Source of the DNA: Tateyamaria sp.
Lineage (GTDB): Bacteria > Pseudomonadota > Alphaproteobacteria > Rhodobacterales > Rhodobacteraceae
Assembly: GCA_018668195.1 (NCBI GenBank)
Contig: JABITU010000283.1
Span: forward strand, 1-9,396
Direction: 5' to 3'
DNA length: 9,396 nucleotides
Every line of letters starts with the position of its first letter. Position 1 is the first letter of the stretch. Both the position numbers and the translations under genes were made by a program. Positions 1 to 6,509 of this stretch are shown piece by piece. The notes under the pieces were generated by a model, which saw only the letters and a list, made by a program, of their open reading frames with translations, made no database searches and was not told the origin of the DNA.

Positions 1-612
1 AAGATAGGCAATGCGCTGATTGGCGGCTTTAACGGGGTCACCTCACCGCCACTGAATTTGCCATGGAATACCTCGTCCTTTCTGTTTCCGGAACATGTGT
101 TCTATGTTGCCATGGCGGCCCTTATCCTTTCCTATGTCTTTTGTGGCTGGCTGGTAAACACTCGTTTTGGGCGGGTCTGCGCGGCTATTCGCGAGAATGA
201 ACTGCGCAGTGAACTACTGGGATACGACTCGCGCCTATACAAGCTTGGCATCTTTACTATCGCAGCCGGTATAGCGGCGATTGGGGGGGTGTTGTTTTGC
301 AATGGCGTGGGGCGGATCACTCCGGATGTATTCAACCTCTACAACGCGGCCCTCACGATCATCTGGGTGATCGTCGGCGGGCGCGGCACGCTCATCGGAC
401 CGATTGCCGCGACATTTGGCCTGTTCTATCTGACCTCCGCTCTTGGAGGGCAATCGGTACTTAACAACAATCTTGTGCTGGGTATTATCCTAATCTTCTT
501 TGTTCTGCTGGTGCCCAAGGGTGTGGCCCCCACCGTGACAGATTGGTTCACCAAACGCCGCAAGCCCGCGCACAACAGCCGCCGTCGGCGCAGGCAGGGG
601 CGCAGTACATGA
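1..612 (+). CDS. Branched-chain amino acid/urea-type ABC transporter permease, LivM/UrtC-like (5' end missing)
   Basis: The reading frame is open from the first base, so the gene begins to the left of the window; the 203 codons seen are the C-terminal part of a protein that is usually about 300-400 residues. Family marks are the GGFNGVT stretch near the start (GG-NG-T is typical of LivM/UrtC) and the cytoplasmic loop RFGRVCAAIRENE around residues 57-69, which in this family contacts the ATPases. Hydrophobic segments lie near residues 33-52, 82-101, 113-147 (probably two) and 157-174, so it is an inner-membrane protein. The C-terminal tail is very basic (a run of Arg). The stop overlaps the start of the next gene in an ATGA arrangement, as expected for one transporter operon. 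Since the following ATPase is UrtD-like, UrtC is a slightly better analogy than LivM; the transported compound is not known. Confidence 0.9.
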   Translation, partial: KIGNALIGGFNGVTSPPLNLPWNTSSFLFPEHVFYVAMAALILSYVFCGWLVNTRFGRVCAAIRENELRSELLGYDSRLYKLGIFTIAAGIAAIGGVLFCNGVGRITPDVFNLYNAALTIIWVIVGGRGTLIGPIAATFGLFYLTSALGGQSVLNNNLVLGIILIFFVLLVPKGVAPTVTDWFTKRRKPAHNSRRRRRQGRST

Positions 613-1343
613 GCCGCAAACGCGACAAGCGCGAGGTCATCGTCGAGACCCGAAATCTGGCAATGCATTTCGGCGGCGTGCGCGCCGTGGATCAGGTGGA
701 TTTTACCCTTTACGACAAGGAATTGCGCTGTCTAATCGGCCCCAATGGCGCAGGCAAATCTACGTTTTTCAAGTGCCTCACAGGTCAACTTTCCCCGACA
801 TCAGGTGAGGTAATCATCCGCGGCCAAGATACAACGCTCGCAGAAACGCACGAGATTGCCAGCCTTGGCGTTGGCATCAAAACGCAGGTTCCCAATCTTT
901 TTGACGGGTTGAGCGTTGATGAAAACATCTGGATGTCTGCCCGCCGCTGGAAAAACAGCAAGCGCGCTCGCAGCCTGACCTCGGAAACGATCGAGCGGAT
1001 GAACCTTGGCGATATGCGGCGCAAGACCGTGAACCAGCTTTCCCATGGTCAGCGGCAATGGGTAGAGCTGGGCATGGTTGTTGCAGCGGAGCCGTGGCTG
1101 GTTCTGCTGGACGAACCCGCCGCGGGTATGACCCATGAAGAAACTGCGCGTACCGCCGAGTTGATCAAAGAGATTAACACGCAAGCCGCCTTGATTGTGG
1201 TCGAACACGACATGCAGTTTATCCGCATGATTTCGCAACAGGTCACCGTTTTCCACGAAGGGCAGATTTTGATGGAAGACACCATGGAGGCCATATCAAA
1301 AGACAGGCGCGCTCGCGAAGTCTATTTGGGGAGCCGCGCATGA
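609..1343 (+). CDS. ABC transporter ATP-binding protein, LivG/UrtD-like
   Basis: This is a 244-residue ATPase that would power the adjacent permease for import of an amide-, urea- or amino-acid-like solute. Walker A GPNGAGKS is at residues 44-51 (Lys50), the signature LSHGQ at 144-148, Walker B ends in Asp168-Glu169, and the switch His is His200 in VVEHD. The SHGQ-QWVELGM block and the LDEPAAGMT block resemble the urea-transporter subunit UrtD more than general LivG (family knowledge). I chose the ATG at 609 because it overlaps the upstream stop (ATGA) and has AGGGG at 596-600 with 8 bases of spacing; an earlier in-frame TTG at 543 would add 22 residues encoded inside the permease gene and looks wrong. 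It ends in another ATGA overlap with the next gene, so the chain is probably translationally coupled. Confidence 0.93.
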   Translation: MSRKRDKREVIVETRNLAMHFGGVRAVDQVDFTLYDKELRCLIGPNGAGKSTFFKCLTGQLSPTSGEVIIRGQDTTLAETHEIASLGVGIKTQVPNLFDGLSVDENIWMSARRWKNSKRARSLTSETIERMNLGDMRRKTVNQLSHGQRQWVELGMVVAAEPWLVLLDEPAAGMTHEETARTAELIKEINTQAALIVVEHDMQFIRMISQQVTVFHEGQILMEDTMEAISKDRRAREVYLGSRA

Positions 1344-3715
1344 GTGCTCTGCTTAAAGTCAAAGGCCTGATGGCAGGTTATGGTAAGGTGCCGGTCCTGC
1401 ATGGTATCAACCTGGAGGTCGGTGAAGGCGAAATTCTTGGCGTGCTGGGGCACAACGGCATGGGGAAAACCACGCTGCTGAAAACCCTGATGGGGATTGT
1501 ACCTGCGACCGGCGGCCAGGTCATATTTGACGGCGAAGACCTAAGCGAAATGAAGTCTTCGGGCCGCGCATCCATGGGTTTAGGCTATGTACCGCAAGGG
1601 CGCGGTATCTTTCCAAATCTGAGTGTACAGGACAACCTGCGCATGGGGGTGGCCGCCCATGACATGGACGAAGTGGATGCGATTGAACGCGTGCTCGCTG
1701 ATTTTCCGCGCCTTGAACGGTTGATGGACCGTGATGGTGGGGCATTATCTGGCGGAGAGCAGCAGCTGTTGGCGCTGGCGCGTTGTTTAATATCCGAACC
1801 AGACCTCATCTTTCTGGATGAACCGACCGAAGGCATCCAACCCTCTATCATTGATGAGATTATCGAGTTGTTGCAGTCGCTGAACAAGCGCAGCGGCATC
1901 GCTATTGTTCTGGTAGAGCAGAGCCTTGATTTTATCACTGCCTTGTCTGAGCGCGTGCTGTTGATCCAGAAAGGTACGATCACTGGTGAGATTTCTGGTT
2001 CAGAAGCCTCCGATCCCGCCCTGATCGAAGAGTTTACCGGTTTGGGTGCTTCGGGGGGCTTGGCAAAATCTGTGCCTGGCTCTGCGATGGGGGCATCTAC
2101 CAAAGCCCCTTCCTCCCAGATGCGCAGCACTTTGATCCCTTCTCCCACCGCGCCGTCTTGGCCTACCAATACGCCCTCCCTTATGGAAAGGATGTCTTAC
2201 ATGACCGTCCAACGCCCCACCCTATCCCAGATGAAAGACGTCGTCTCTCAGCTGGGGATGAGCATGTCAGATGCCCGTGTGCAAGAGTTCATGAACGTTA
2301 TGCAAGGCACGCTGGATGCCTATGACATTGTCGACGGGCTGCCCGATTATCTGCCCCCAGTGCTGTATCCCCGCACCTCGGGGCATCGCCCGACTGTCGA
2401 AGAAAACCCGATGAATGCGTGGTACGTAAAGACCGAGATCAAAGGCGCCCCGCGTGGTCCACTTCTGGGCCGCGGTGTTGCGCTTAAGGATAATGTCTGC
2501 CTTGCCGGTGTTCCAATGATGAACGGCGCGTCGACGCTCAAGGGCTATGTCCCTGATCTGGACGCCACCATTGTGACCCGTCTGCTGGACGCCGGTGCCA
2601 CCATCGCGGGAAAAGCCCATTGTGAATATTTTTGCCTGTCTGGCGGGTCGCATACTAACGCGGCTGGCCCAGTACATAATCCGCATAAGCACGGCTATTC
2701 TGCCGGCGGATCGTCTTCTGGCTCGGGTGCCTTGGTGGGCGGAGGTTTGATCGACATGGCCATCGGTGGCGACCAAGGTGGGTCAATCCGCATGCCTGCC
2801 TCCTTTTGTGGCTGCTACGGGATGAAGCCTACCCATGGTCTTGTTCCCTATTCCGGCATCATGCCAATTGAGAACACCATCGACCATACCGGCCCAATGA
2901 CGCAAAATGTCATGGACAATGCGCTGATGCTGGAAGTGATCGCAGGGCCCGACGGTCTTGATCCGCGACAGTATGACGTGAAAACGGAACGCTACACTGC
3001 CGCCGTTGGAGGTGGCGTTTCTGGCCTGCGGATTGGCGTGATCAAGGAAGGCTATGAACAACCCGGTGCTGAGGAAGATGTCAACGAAAAGGTGCGTGCC
3101 GCCGCTGAAACCCTGCGAAGTTTGGGCGCCACCGTGGACGAAATTTCAGTACCCTGGCACCTGCACGGCGTCGCGATCTGGACACCCATTGCGCTAGAGG
3201 GGCTGACCCAGCAGATGATGCTGGGTAATGGCATGGGCACTGGCTGGGAGGGGCTTTATACAACCTCATTGCTGGAGTATCATTCCAACTGGCGCACCCG
3301 CGCAGACGAGCTGAGCGATACGCTCAAGATTTCCATGCTGATTGGCCAATATCACCTCAAGCACACGCGCGGGCGCTATTATGCCAAAGCGCAGAACTTG
3401 TCGCGGCAGCTGCGCGATGAGTTCAACAAAGTATTTGCCGCTTACGACTTGCTGCTGACGCCAACAACCGCGATGAAGGCACCGCCGATCCCGTCCAGCG
3501 ACGCCACGCTGGAAGAATGGTGCCAACGTGCGTTCGAAAATATCACTAACACCGCAACATTTGACGTCACGGGCCATCCAGCGATGTCGGTGCCTTGCGG
3601 CATGTCAGACGGGTTGCCCGTTGGTCTGCAAATCATTGGGCGGCGTTATGATGAAAGCACGATCTACCGCGCCGCCTCGGCCTTTGAACAGGTGGGCGAC
3701 TGGCGCGAGATGTAG
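1340..3715 (+). CDS. Fusion protein: LivF/UrtE-like ABC ATPase joined to an amidase-signature hydrolase
   Basis: One open frame of 791 codons holds two enzymes. Residues 1 to about 234 are a LivF/UrtE-type ATPase: Walker A GHNGMGKT at 37-44 (Lys43), signature LSGGE at 136-140, Walker B Asp160-Glu161, and VEQ with Gln194 in place of the switch His, which is normal for LivF/UrtE. Residues about 235-287 are a Gly/Ser/Pro/Thr/Ala-rich linker. Residues 288-791 are a complete amidase-signature (AS) hydrolase with the Ser-cisSer-Lys triad at Lys383, Ser458 (GGSSSG) and Ser482 (GGDQGGSIRMPAS). From memory, it resembles the Rhodococcus enantioselective amidase, including the NAWYV, GVPMMNG, IDHTGPMT and FDVTGHP stretches. 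AS amidases hydrolyse R-CO-NH2 to acid and ammonia. The start overlaps the previous stop (ATGA). Either this is a true transporter-enzyme fusion, or two genes that lost the stop between them; a good internal start at 2201 leaves both open. The domain assignments are secure; the functional fusion is not. Confidence 0.85.
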   Translation: MSALLKVKGLMAGYGKVPVLHGINLEVGEGEILGVLGHNGMGKTTLLKTLMGIVPATGGQVIFDGEDLSEMKSSGRASMGLGYVPQGRGIFPNLSVQDNLRMGVAAHDMDEVDAIERVLADFPRLERLMDRDGGALSGGEQQLLALARCLISEPDLIFLDEPTEGIQPSIIDEIIELLQSLNKRSGIAIVLVEQSLDFITALSERVLLIQKGTITGEISGSEASDPALIEEFTGLGASGGLAKSVPGSAMGASTKAPSSQMRSTLIPSPTAPSWPTNTPSLMERMSYMTVQRPTLSQMKDVVSQLGMSMSDARVQEFMNVMQGTLDAYDIVDGLPDYLPPVLYPRTSGHRPTVEENPMNAWYVKTEIKGAPRGPLLGRGVALKDNVCLAGVPMMNGASTLKGYVPDLDATIVTRLLDAGATIAGKAHCEYFCLSGGSHTNAAGPVHNPHKHGYSAGGSSSGSGALVGGGLIDMAIGGDQGGSIRMPASFCGCYGMKPTHGLVPYSGIMPIENTIDHTGPMTQNVMDNALMLEVIAGPDGLDPRQYDVKTERYTAAVGGGVSGLRIGVIKEGYEQPGAEEDVNEKVRAAAETLRSLGATVDEISVPWHLHGVAIWTPIALEGLTQQMMLGNGMGTGWEGLYTTSLLEYHSNWRTRADELSDTLKISMLIGQYHLKHTRGRYYAKAQNLSRQLRDEFNKVFAAYDLLLTPTTAMKAPPIPSSDATLEEWCQRAFENITNTATFDVTGHPAMSVPCGMSDGLPVGLQIIGRRYDESTIYRAASAFEQVGDWREM
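2042..2200 (+). other. Low-complexity linker between the ATPase and amidase domains
   Basis: These 53 codons (residues 235-287 of the fused frame) join the ATPase to the hydrolase. They are rich in Gly, Ser, Ala, Pro and Thr and match neither neighbouring family. There is no stop in this frame. A run of six G at 2053-2058 is a place where an insertion or deletion could once have joined two genes. The frame starting at 2041 is also open through the linker and well into the amidase, while the frame starting at 2043 stops at a TGA within about 30 codons of 2043, which is what a normal LivF-type ending could look like. Whether this is an evolved flexible tether or former non-coding/C-terminal sequence cannot be settled here. 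Confidence 0.55.
2185..2200 (+). promoter_or_regulatory. Internal ribosome binding site ahead of the amidase part
   Basis: The purine run GGAAAGGA (2185-2192) sits 8 bases before ATG 2201, in frame with the fusion. It is a conventional Shine-Dalgarno layout and could let the amidase be made alone. Counting from this ATG puts the catalytic residues at Lys96, Ser171 and Ser195, the same numbers I recall for the Rhodococcus amidase, which suggests this is the ancestral start. Confidence 0.6.
2201..3715 (+). CDS. Amidase, possibly also translated on its own from an internal start
   Basis: This is the alternative reading of the second half of the fused frame: 504 residues, close to the usual length of about 500-520 for this amidase group. 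It has the N-terminal helical region typical of the Rhodococcus-type enantioselective amidases (residues 1 to about 80), then Lys96 (ALKDN), cis-Ser171 and nucleophile Ser195, and a C-terminal FDVTGHPAMSVPCG block. The product would be a soluble cytoplasmic amide hydrolase. The three residues fall at the same positions as in the characterised Rhodococcus enzyme, so nothing of the family is missing from this shorter product. It is listed separately because the start has a good ribosome binding site; it may be the only amidase product, an extra product, or unused. Confidence 0.5.
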   Translation: MTVQRPTLSQMKDVVSQLGMSMSDARVQEFMNVMQGTLDAYDIVDGLPDYLPPVLYPRTSGHRPTVEENPMNAWYVKTEIKGAPRGPLLGRGVALKDNVCLAGVPMMNGASTLKGYVPDLDATIVTRLLDAGATIAGKAHCEYFCLSGGSHTNAAGPVHNPHKHGYSAGGSSSGSGALVGGGLIDMAIGGDQGGSIRMPASFCGCYGMKPTHGLVPYSGIMPIENTIDHTGPMTQNVMDNALMLEVIAGPDGLDPRQYDVKTERYTAAVGGGVSGLRIGVIKEGYEQPGAEEDVNEKVRAAAETLRSLGATVDEISVPWHLHGVAIWTPIALEGLTQQMMLGNGMGTGWEGLYTTSLLEYHSNWRTRADELSDTLKISMLIGQYHLKHTRGRYYAKAQNLSRQLRDEFNKVFAAYDLLLTPTTAMKAPPIPSSDATLEEWCQRAFENITNTATFDVTGHPAMSVPCGMSDGLPVGLQIIGRRYDESTIYRAASAFEQVGDWREM

Positions 3716-3727
3716 GCTGGAGCTGTT

Positions 3728-5419
3728 ATGACACGTCCAATCAACGGTCTTTCACATGTAAAAGGAAGCACCAAACGCCCTTTGATCCATGCGACGATAC
3801 CAGGCTTCATGGCCGAGGTACGCAAACGACATGGGCACCGCATGGCCACGGTTTTTAGCCAGACCGGAGAGCGCTGGACCTATGAAGACCTTATGCGTCG
3901 GGTGGACCGGTTGGCAGCCGGACTGTTGTCGATCGGAGTCTACAAGGGCGACCGAGTGGGCATCTGGTCACCCAATAGACCGGAATGGGTGCTGACACAA
4001 TTTGCTACGGCGCGGATCGGTGCAATCTTGGTGAACATCAACCCCGCTTACCAGACGCTCGAACTGGAATACGCCCTGCGTCATGCCGGGGTCAGCACGT
4101 TGATCACTGCAGCGCAATTTCGAGAATCAGATTATCTTGGCAAGCTGCGGGATCTTGCGCCCGAACTTGCCACCGCTCAGCCTGGTCACCTGTACAGTAA
4201 AAAGCTGCCCAAATTGCGCCGTATCGTCCAGATTGGGTCCGACCCTATGGCGGGTGCGATTTCTTTTGACGAGGTCATGACAAGGGGCAATGCCGCGCCC
4301 AAGGCCCGCCTTGATGGAATCAGCGCGGCGCTGAAACCGGGTGACGCGATCAACATCCAGTTCACTTCCGGCACTACAGGTCACCCCAAGGGTGCGACCC
4401 TGAGTCACTTCAGTATCATCAACAATGCCATCTCAACAGCGCGTACCATGCAGCTGACACCGGATGATGCGCTGTGCATTCCGGTGCCGCTTTATCATTG
4501 TTTTGGGATGGTGCTGGGCAACCTTGCGGCGGCATCTTACGGCGTCAAAATGGTCTTTCCGAGCGAAGGGTTTGACCCACTTGCTACTTTAAAGGCCGTC
4601 GAAGCTGAAGGTTGTACCGCGCTGCATGGCGTGCCCACCATGTTCGTCGCGATGCTGGATCATCCAGAGTTTGCCCGCTTTGATCTGCGCCGACTGCGGA
4701 CGGGGGTGATGGCCGGATCTCTATGCCCTGCGTCGCTGATGGCTCGCGTGATGAAGGATATGCATTGCAGCGGCATCACCATCGGCTATGGTATGACCGA
4801 AACTAGTCCGATCTCGTTTCAGTCTGATCCCAGCGATCCGCCCGCGCGGCGAGTTTCTACTGTGGGCCGTATTCAGCCGCATGTCGAGTGCCGCGTCGTT
4901 GATGATGCGGGGCGAACCCTCCCGGTGGGGCACCAAGGCCAGTTGCTGACACGGGGCTATCTGGTGATGAAGGGTTATTGGAATGACTCTGAATTTACCG
5001 CCCACGCCATCCATGACGGCTGGATGCATACGGGCGATCTCGCGACCATCGACACCGAAGGCTATTGCCAAATCACCGGACGTGCGGGCGATATGCTGAT
5101 CCGGGGCGGTGAAAATATCTATCCGGCCGAGGTTGAAGACCTGCTGCTGACACATCCTGATATTGCACAGGTGCAGGTCTTTGGCCTGCCTGACGCGCGG
5201 CTGGGCGAAGAGGTGGCCGCTTGGATCATCCTGCGCCCCAATGCTGTTCTGACAGCAGCCGCACTGCAAGACTGGTGTCGCGAAAAAATTGCCCGCTTTA
5301 AAGTACCGCGCCATATCCGATTTGCGGATGAAATGCCGGTGACGGCTACGGGCAAACCCCAAAAATTCAAGATGCAGGAGGCTATGTGCGCAGAGCTTGG
5401 CATTGCCTTGCCCACCTGA
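3728..5419 (+). CDS. AMP-binding acyl-CoA synthetase, ACSF2/FadD-like
   Basis: This 563-residue adenylate-forming enzyme should convert a carboxylic acid, ATP and CoA into acyl-CoA, AMP and pyrophosphate. All core motifs are present: the phosphate loop FTSGTTGHPKG at residues 212-222, GYGMTET at 353-359, MHTGDL at 433-438, the hinge region GRAGDMLIRGGENIYPAEVE, and the catalytic C-terminal Lys543 in TATGK. Its overall pattern is that of the ACSF2 group of medium-chain acyl-CoA ligases; the acid it uses cannot be told from the sequence. The ATG at 3728 follows the upstream stop by 12 bases and has GGAG at 3719-3722. Its position directly after an amidase suggests that it activates the acid released by amide hydrolysis (inference). 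The next gene starts 19 bases downstream. Confidence 0.93.
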   Translation: MTRPINGLSHVKGSTKRPLIHATIPGFMAEVRKRHGHRMATVFSQTGERWTYEDLMRRVDRLAAGLLSIGVYKGDRVGIWSPNRPEWVLTQFATARIGAILVNINPAYQTLELEYALRHAGVSTLITAAQFRESDYLGKLRDLAPELATAQPGHLYSKKLPKLRRIVQIGSDPMAGAISFDEVMTRGNAAPKARLDGISAALKPGDAINIQFTSGTTGHPKGATLSHFSIINNAISTARTMQLTPDDALCIPVPLYHCFGMVLGNLAAASYGVKMVFPSEGFDPLATLKAVEAEGCTALHGVPTMFVAMLDHPEFARFDLRRLRTGVMAGSLCPASLMARVMKDMHCSGITIGYGMTETSPISFQSDPSDPPARRVSTVGRIQPHVECRVVDDAGRTLPVGHQGQLLTRGYLVMKGYWNDSEFTAHAIHDGWMHTGDLATIDTEGYCQITGRAGDMLIRGGENIYPAEVEDLLLTHPDIAQVQVFGLPDARLGEEVAAWIILRPNAVLTAAALQDWCREKIARFKVPRHIRFADEMPVTATGKPQKFKMQEAMCAELGIALPT

Positions 5420-5423
5420 TTTT

Positions 5424-5429
5424 AGGAGG
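5424..5429 (+). promoter_or_regulatory. Strong Shine-Dalgarno site fixing the start of the ABM-domain gene
   Basis: A perfect AGGAGG lies 9 bases before ATG 5439. It decides against the longer frame opening at 5397, which would overlap the end of the acyl-CoA synthetase gene. It is the best ribosome binding site in the window, so this small protein may be made in relatively high amounts. Confidence 0.8.
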
Positions 5430-5438
5430 AAACCACCC

Positions 5439-5735
5439 ATGCATACCCTGACCGCCATCATTCGCGCCCAAAAGGGATATGAAGATAAAGTAAGCGCCGA
5501 ATTGCTGAAGGTCGGTGTGTTTGCCCGCGACAACGAACCCGACACCATCGGCTTTCATGTCGCGCAAGACCCTGACGATACTTGCGTTTTTATAACCTTT
5601 GAGAGGTTCACCGGTAAGGCTGCAATGGACCGGCACAACAGCGGTGCCGGCTCTCAAGGTTTCTTTGCCGCAGCGGGCGATCTGCTGGACGGCGATGTGA
5701 CCGTGGTGACCGCCAAAGAAATCTGGTGCGCGTAA
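5439..5735 (+). CDS. Small ABM-fold (antibiotic biosynthesis monooxygenase domain) protein
   Basis: The protein has 98 residues, the usual size for single-domain ABM (dimeric alpha-beta barrel) proteins. The pattern fits: a starting strand LTAIIRAQKG, a helix with Glu/Lys (YEDKVSAELLKVG), a strand-turn with the usual Asn-Glu-Pro-Asp (DNEPDTIGFHV), the central VFITFERFTGKAAMDRHNSG, which matches the E-x-(4-6)-A-x-x-x-H region of the fold, and a final strand. Members include quinol monooxygenases, heme-degrading enzymes and many with no known reaction, so no reaction can be given; an auxiliary role on an intermediate of the pathway is likely from its place in the operon. It is the last plus-strand gene, and its stop is 2 bases from the stop of the opposing gene. 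Confidence 0.8.
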   Translation: MHTLTAIIRAQKGYEDKVSAELLKVGVFARDNEPDTIGFHVAQDPDDTCVFITFERFTGKAAMDRHNSGAGSQGFFAAAGDLLDGDVTVVTAKEIWCA

Positions 5736-5737
5736 GT

Positions 5738-6499
5738 CTAGAGCTGCACACCCTTCGTCAGCGCCCCGTCAATTACCAGATTAGTGCCTGTGGTAAAGCT
5801 TGACGCCGGGCTGGCCAGAAACACGACGCCCCGAGCAATTTCTTGCGGGCTGGCCATGCGGCCCATCGGGTTCATCCCCATCGCTTCGTCAAACAATGCC
5901 TTGTTGTTTTGCTCGATATTCTGCCAGATCCCACCCTCGAAATAGGTGTTGCCTGGCGAAACAGTGTTGGCGCGGATGCCCATCGGTGCCAGCTTCATCG
6001 CCTGTCCGTGCGCGTAGTGCACCAAGGCTGCCTTGAAAGCGCCGTATGCTGGTCCGGTAAAGTCAATTTCGCGCCCCGAGACGGACGAGATGAGCGTAAT
6101 CGATGGGGCCTTGGATTTCTTCAGAAACGGAATGGCCGCGTTCACCAATCGTACCGAATGCATCATATCAACGCCAAATCCGGCTTCCCACGCTGTCTCA
6201 TCATCCATCACTGCAAGGGCCGAAACATTGGCAACAACAATGTCGATGCCCCCCAAAGCAGAGCCGGAATCTGTGACCCATGATTTCAACGCATGTTTGT
6301 CTGCCACATCGACCCCACGTCCGATGGCGCTGACTCCTCTGGCTTTGAGCGCCTCAATCGTGTCGGTCACCCCGGCACTGTCACGCGCACAGATGGCGAT
6401 ATTTGCACCTTCAGCGGCAAAAATCTCAGCGCACTGGCGGCCAATCCCTTTGGTCCCGCCGGTGATCAGCACGTTCAGTCCTTTTAGTCCAAGATCCAT
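5738..6499 (-). CDS. SDR-family oxidoreductase with altered active-site motifs
   Basis: This is a 253-residue classical-length short-chain dehydrogenase/reductase. The dinucleotide-binding motif TGGTKGIG is at residues 13-20; Lys17 and the Arg39 region after the second strand hint at NADP(H). The catalytic Ser139, Tyr152 and Lys156 (YGAFK) are in place. Two usual marks are changed: the NNAG motif reads ANVS (90-93), and the position of the tetrad Asn, in the W-x6-N stretch, holds Asp111. PG near 182-183 and the C-terminal INDG-like VIDG are normal. I chose ATG 6499 because AGGGG (6507-6511, minus strand) precedes it by 7 bases; longer frames run into the upstream gene. It starts 10 bases after the stop of the FmdA-like gene and is the last gene of the minus-strand operon. 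The substrate is unknown. Confidence 0.9.
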   Translation of the reverse strand: MDLGLKGLNVLITGGTKGIGRQCAEIFAAEGANIAICARDSAGVTDTIEALKARGVSAIGRGVDVADKHALKSWVTDSGSALGGIDIVVANVSALAVMDDETAWEAGFGVDMMHSVRLVNAAIPFLKKSKAPSITLISSVSGREIDFTGPAYGAFKAALVHYAHGQAMKLAPMGIRANTVSPGNTYFEGGIWQNIEQNNKALFDEAMGMNPMGRMASPQEIARGVVFLASPASSFTTGTNLVIDGALTKGVQL

Positions 6500-6509
6500 T
6501 ATATGACCC

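Noticed and set aside
2041..2345. The frame starting at 2041 is open across the linker and into the amidase and has many C-ending codons, as if it were coding.
   Set aside because: The C-rich third positions follow from the Ser/Pro/Thr/Ala-rich linker in the main frame, and the frame runs on past the amidase start without matching a family. A past frameshift at the G6 run (2053-2058) stays possible but is not shown.
4721..5548. Long minus-strand frame (275 codons) opposite the acyl-CoA synthetase gene.
   Set aside because: It is the reverse shadow of a gene with clear motifs, and its own translation shows no family pattern.
5691..5714. GGCG...CGCC with partly pairing GTGACC/GGTGAC as a terminator hairpin at the end of the plus operon.
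   Set aside because: The stem is short and broken, it lies inside the coding frame, and no T run follows.
5843..6506. Plus-strand frames of about 146-157 codons opposite the SDR gene.
   Set aside because: They are shadows of the SDR frame, with no ribosome binding site and no recognisable domain.
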